From positions 1 to 9,139 of the forward strand of contig MNYL01000141.1 in assembly GCA_001873075.1 (NCBI GenBank): 9,139 nucleotides of DNA, given 5' to 3'. The translations under genes were made by a program, and so were the position numbers. The notes below the pieces were generated by a model, which saw only the letters and a program-made list of their open reading frames with translations, was not told where the DNA came from and made no database searches. Of the stretch, positions 6,712-9,139 are shown in pieces (position 1 is the stretch's first letter; each line of letters opens with the position of its first letter). The stretch is from Fibrobacteres bacterium CG2_30_45_31. GTDB taxonomy: Bacteria; Fibrobacterota; Fibrobacteria; Fibrobacterales; Fibrobacteraceae.

Positions 6712-7926
6712 ATGAATTTAGATTCTCTGGAATTGGTGAATGCATCTTTGGCACGTCGGGTACGGCAACATGTGCTCGGTTCTGTTCATAGTTTTCGTGT
6801 GATTTGCCATCCTGGATTCGAAATGGTAACCGCTCAGGAACTTTCTCTTTTGGGGATCACTGGAGAAAAGCTTTTAGATTATGGGGCGGTGGAAATTCAA
6901 GGGAAGCTCACAGATGCTTGGAAAATAAATGCTTTCTCCAGGACAGCGACGCGTGTATTGATGCGCATTGCTAGTTTTTCTGCCGAAAATTTTGGAAAAT
7001 ACGAAAAAGAACTTGCAAAAATTCCGTGGGAACTATACCTCCCTTCCGCGATGGGGATTCTCCCTGAAATTTCTGTTACGAGTCATACTTCCCGTTTGTA
7101 CCACAGCGATGCTCTTTTAGAAAGAGCCCAGCCGATCATCGCGGAAGCCCTCCACGAAAGTGTTATTACGCAAGCTAAGGTTGGAGAAATTCCGATGTTT
7201 TCTTCGCAAACCATTTTCCTTCGTTTTGAAGACGATGTCTGTCAGGTGAGTATCGACTTGACGGGTACACTGCTTTACAAACGTGGCTTGGATCGTTTTG
7301 TGGAATCCGCTCCCATTCGGGATACCATGGCGAGTGCCATCCTTTTTGCGGGTGGTATTCTTTCTATGGAAACGCTTTTGGATCCTATGGCAGGGAGTGG
7401 AACCTTTTCCCTGGAAGCCGCTCTTTGGTCGCAAGGGTTATGCCCCGCTAAAACCAGAAGTACGGATCAAGGTGTTGGTTTTGCGCTCGGGGATCAACCC
7501 GCTTTTAAACCCGCAACTTGGAATCATCTCGTGAACAAAACGGAGGTTCCCCACCCTTCTTCGGTTATGCAGATTTTTTCTGGTGACAAAAACCCCAAGG
7601 CGTTCGCCACTTTGCAGCACAATCTTGAGACAGCTTCCATGAAAAACCGTGTGGAAACTAAACAGGGTGACTTTTTTGATTTGCCCTCTCAAGGGTGGAA
7701 ATACCCCACACTTTTAGTTTTGAACCCCCCTTATGGAAAACGCATTAAAACGGACGCGGTGTCATTATATGCTGAAATTGGCAAAAAGATAGCCAAGGAC
7801 TTCCGTGAAATAAGCGTTGCTGTGGTTGTTCCCAATGAGGCTTGCCACCGAGCCCTCCATTTAAACCCCACGTCTCAAATTCGAACGTCTCATGGCGGAA
7901 TCGATGTGACTGTGGAATTTCGTTAA
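6712..7926 (+). CDS. THUMP-domain class I SAM-dependent rRNA methyltransferase (RlmL/YpsC-like)
   Basis: 404 residues from the ATG at 6712. The frame stays open upstream to 6622, but those residues look non-coding. Homology appears to begin at FRVICHPGFEMVTAQEL (28-44). The THUMP region spans about 55-190 and ends in the family signature IDLTGTLLYKRG (181-192). The Rossmann methyltransferase domain has motif I DPMAGSG (224-230), an acidic GDKN (291-294), QGDFFDL (318-324) and the catalytic NPPYGKR (338-344). That NPPY motif fits methylation of an exocyclic amino group, as in N2-methylguanosine made in 23S rRNA by E. coli RlmL. The protein matches the RlmL half only; the RlmK domain fused in E. 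coli RlmKL is absent. The exact target nucleotide is inferred. No Shine-Dalgarno sequence precedes the ATG. ligA follows after 28 bp. Confidence 0.88.
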   Translation: MNLDSLELVNASLARRVRQHVLGSVHSFRVICHPGFEMVTAQELSLLGITGEKLLDYGAVEIQGKLTDAWKINAFSRTATRVLMRIASFSAENFGKYEKELAKIPWELYLPSAMGILPEISVTSHTSRLYHSDALLERAQPIIAEALHESVITQAKVGEIPMFSSQTIFLRFEDDVCQVSIDLTGTLLYKRGLDRFVESAPIRDTMASAILFAGGILSMETLLDPMAGSGTFSLEAALWSQGLCPAKTRSTDQGVGFALGDQPAFKPATWNHLVNKTEVPHPSSVMQIFSGDKNPKAFATLQHNLETASMKNRVETKQGDFFDLPSQGWKYPTLLVLNPPYGKRIKTDAVSLYAEIGKKIAKDFREISVAVVVPNEACHRALHLNPTSQIRTSHGGIDVTVEFR

Positions 7927-7954
7927 TAAATCCGATATTTGCTAATTTCATCTT

Positions 7955-9139
7955 ATGGATCAGAAAGCTAAAGATCTCGCCCGTTTTGAGGAGCTCAACC
8001 TTCAGCTCCGGGAAGCGACCCGCTTGTACTATCAAGACGGTGTATCTCCGATGTCGGACCAAGACTTTGATTTCGGTTTGCGTGAGCTTGTGGAATTAGA
8101 AGCGAAGTACCCCGACTGGCGTTTGCCCGATTCCCCCACCCGTCGTGTCGGCAGCGATCTTACCAATGAGTTCCCCAAGGTGAATCACCGGGTGCCCATG
8201 TTGAGCATCGCGAACACCTATAGCAAGGAAGAAGTCGCTGACTTTGTGCGTCAGGCAGAAGCTGCTGCGCCCGATGCTAAAGAATGGGTCTGTGAGCGAA
8301 AAATTGATGGTGTGAGCCTATCGATCACTTACACTGATGGAAAACTCACCCAAGCGGTAACTCGAGGTGATGGCGTTCAAGGGGACGAAATCACTCTGAA
8401 TGTGCTCACGATTCAGGATATTCCCCAAGTTTTGCACCAGGCTCCCGCGGGCTTTTTAGAAGTGCGCGGTGAAGTTTACATGGAAGAAAAGGCTTTTTTT
8501 GCATTAAATGAGGCATTGGAGCTGGAGCATAAAAAGACTTTTCAGAATCCTCGCAATACGGTAGCGGGCAGTTTAAAGCTCAAAGATCCCAAAGAATGTG
8601 CTCGCCGTCCTCTTCGCTTTTTTGCCTACCACATTCCCGAAAATATGGGTACGGCAAAGCATTCCCAAAATCTGGAGAGGCTCCATGAAATGGGTTTTCC
8701 AACAAATCAGTATTGGATTGCCCATAGTGTCGATGAAATTATGGAAATTGCCGATAAGATTTATAAGGGCAAAGAGACTCTCGGCTACCCTATCGATGGA
8801 ATGGTTGTTAAACTAAACGACTTACACCTCCAGCAGGAATTGGGTACCACGTCTAAAAATCCTCGTTGGGCGACCGCCTACAAGTTTAAAGCGGAGCGTG
8901 CTTACACGTCTGTGCTTTCCGTAGATTTTCAAGTGGGTCGCACAGGGGCGGTCACTCCTGTGGCGAATTTGAAACCGGTCTGGCTTTGTGGCACTACAGT
9001 AAAACGGGCCACTTTGCATAATTTTGACGAAGTGCAACGATTGGATTTGCGCGTTGGCGATACTGTCGGCGTGGAGAAAGGGGGTGAGATTATCCCCAAG
9101 ATTGTCGAAGTGCAACTGGAAAAACGCCCTGAAGGGACT
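7955..9139 (+). CDS. ligA: NAD-dependent DNA ligase LigA, N-terminal part (gene continues past the right edge)
   Basis: 395 codons are visible of a protein usually near 670 residues. The Ia domain (about 1-65, with YYQDGVSPMSDQDFD) binds the nicotinamide mononucleotide part of NAD. In the adenylation domain the nucleophile is K116 in CERKIDGVS. Further motifs are TRGDGVQGDEIT (136-147), RGEVYM (171-176), NPRNTVAGSLKLKDP (198-212), YPIDGMVVK (278-286) and ATAYKFKAE (306-314). The OB fold begins at VGRTGAVTPVA (327-337). Zinc finger, HhH and BRCT domains would lie beyond the edge. The enzyme seals nicks during replication and repair and is essential in most bacteria. SLKLKD in place of SLRQLD is a variant I associate with Bacteroidetes-like ligases. 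The ATG at 7955 has no obvious ribosome binding site; co-transcription with the methyltransferase 28 bp upstream is likely. Confidence 0.96.
   Translation, partial: MDQKAKDLARFEELNLQLREATRLYYQDGVSPMSDQDFDFGLRELVELEAKYPDWRLPDSPTRRVGSDLTNEFPKVNHRVPMLSIANTYSKEEVADFVRQAEAAAPDAKEWVCERKIDGVSLSITYTDGKLTQAVTRGDGVQGDEITLNVLTIQDIPQVLHQAPAGFLEVRGEVYMEEKAFFALNEALELEHKKTFQNPRNTVAGSLKLKDPKECARRPLRFFAYHIPENMGTAKHSQNLERLHEMGFPTNQYWIAHSVDEIMEIADKIYKGKETLGYPIDGMVVKLNDLHLQQELGTTSKNPRWATAYKFKAERAYTSVLSVDFQVGRTGAVTPVANLKPVWLCGTTVKRATLHNFDEVQRLDLRVGDTVGVEKGGEIIPKIVEVQLEKRPEGT

Overview
The window looks like a chromosomal piece from a Gram-negative, diderm bacterium of the FCB group. A Fibrobacter-like (Fibrobacterota) host is the best guess. 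This rests on a large OmpA-family porin with a long thrombospondin type 3 array, a Wza outer-membrane lipoprotein, and a LigA whose adenylation domain reads GSLKLKDP where proteobacterial enzymes read SLRQLD. The placement is inferred from remembered family traits, not from a database search. Base composition is moderately AT-rich, and the intergenic repeats at 4859-5083 are visibly richer in GC.

Layout. (1) 1-2038, minus strand: a polysaccharide export pair. wza comes first, then a wzc-like chain-length regulator/co-polymerase that runs off the left edge; 6 bases separate them and no wzb lies between. A sigma70-like promoter lies about 70-100 bases upstream of wza. (2) 2039-2287: a divergent intergenic region. 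(3) 2288-4726, plus strand: an 812-residue OmpA-family protein with a signal peptide, a probable beta-barrel, twelve 30-residue calcium-binding repeats and a C-terminal peptidoglycan-binding domain, followed by a clear intrinsic terminator. (4) 4800-5309: a gene-free convergent region holding two diverged copies of a roughly 93-bp repeat with matching hairpins, an adjoining imperfect palindrome, and a terminator for the next gene. (5) 5310-6584, minus strand: an MgtC/SapB-DUF4010 membrane protein. (6) 6712-7926, plus strand: a THUMP-domain rRNA methyltransferase resembling RlmL. (7) 7955 to the right edge, plus strand: ligA, 28 bp downstream and probably co-transcribed.

The left half is a cell-surface theme: Wza and Wzc would span the envelope to export polysaccharide, while the OmpA protein would link the outer membrane to peptidoglycan with a stiff calcium-binding stalk between. 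The right half is housekeeping (rRNA modification, DNA ligation) plus a membrane transporter-like protein. I see no defence system, CRISPR array, transposase, tRNA or rRNA gene. The least explained item is the structured intergenic repeat pair at 4859-5083.
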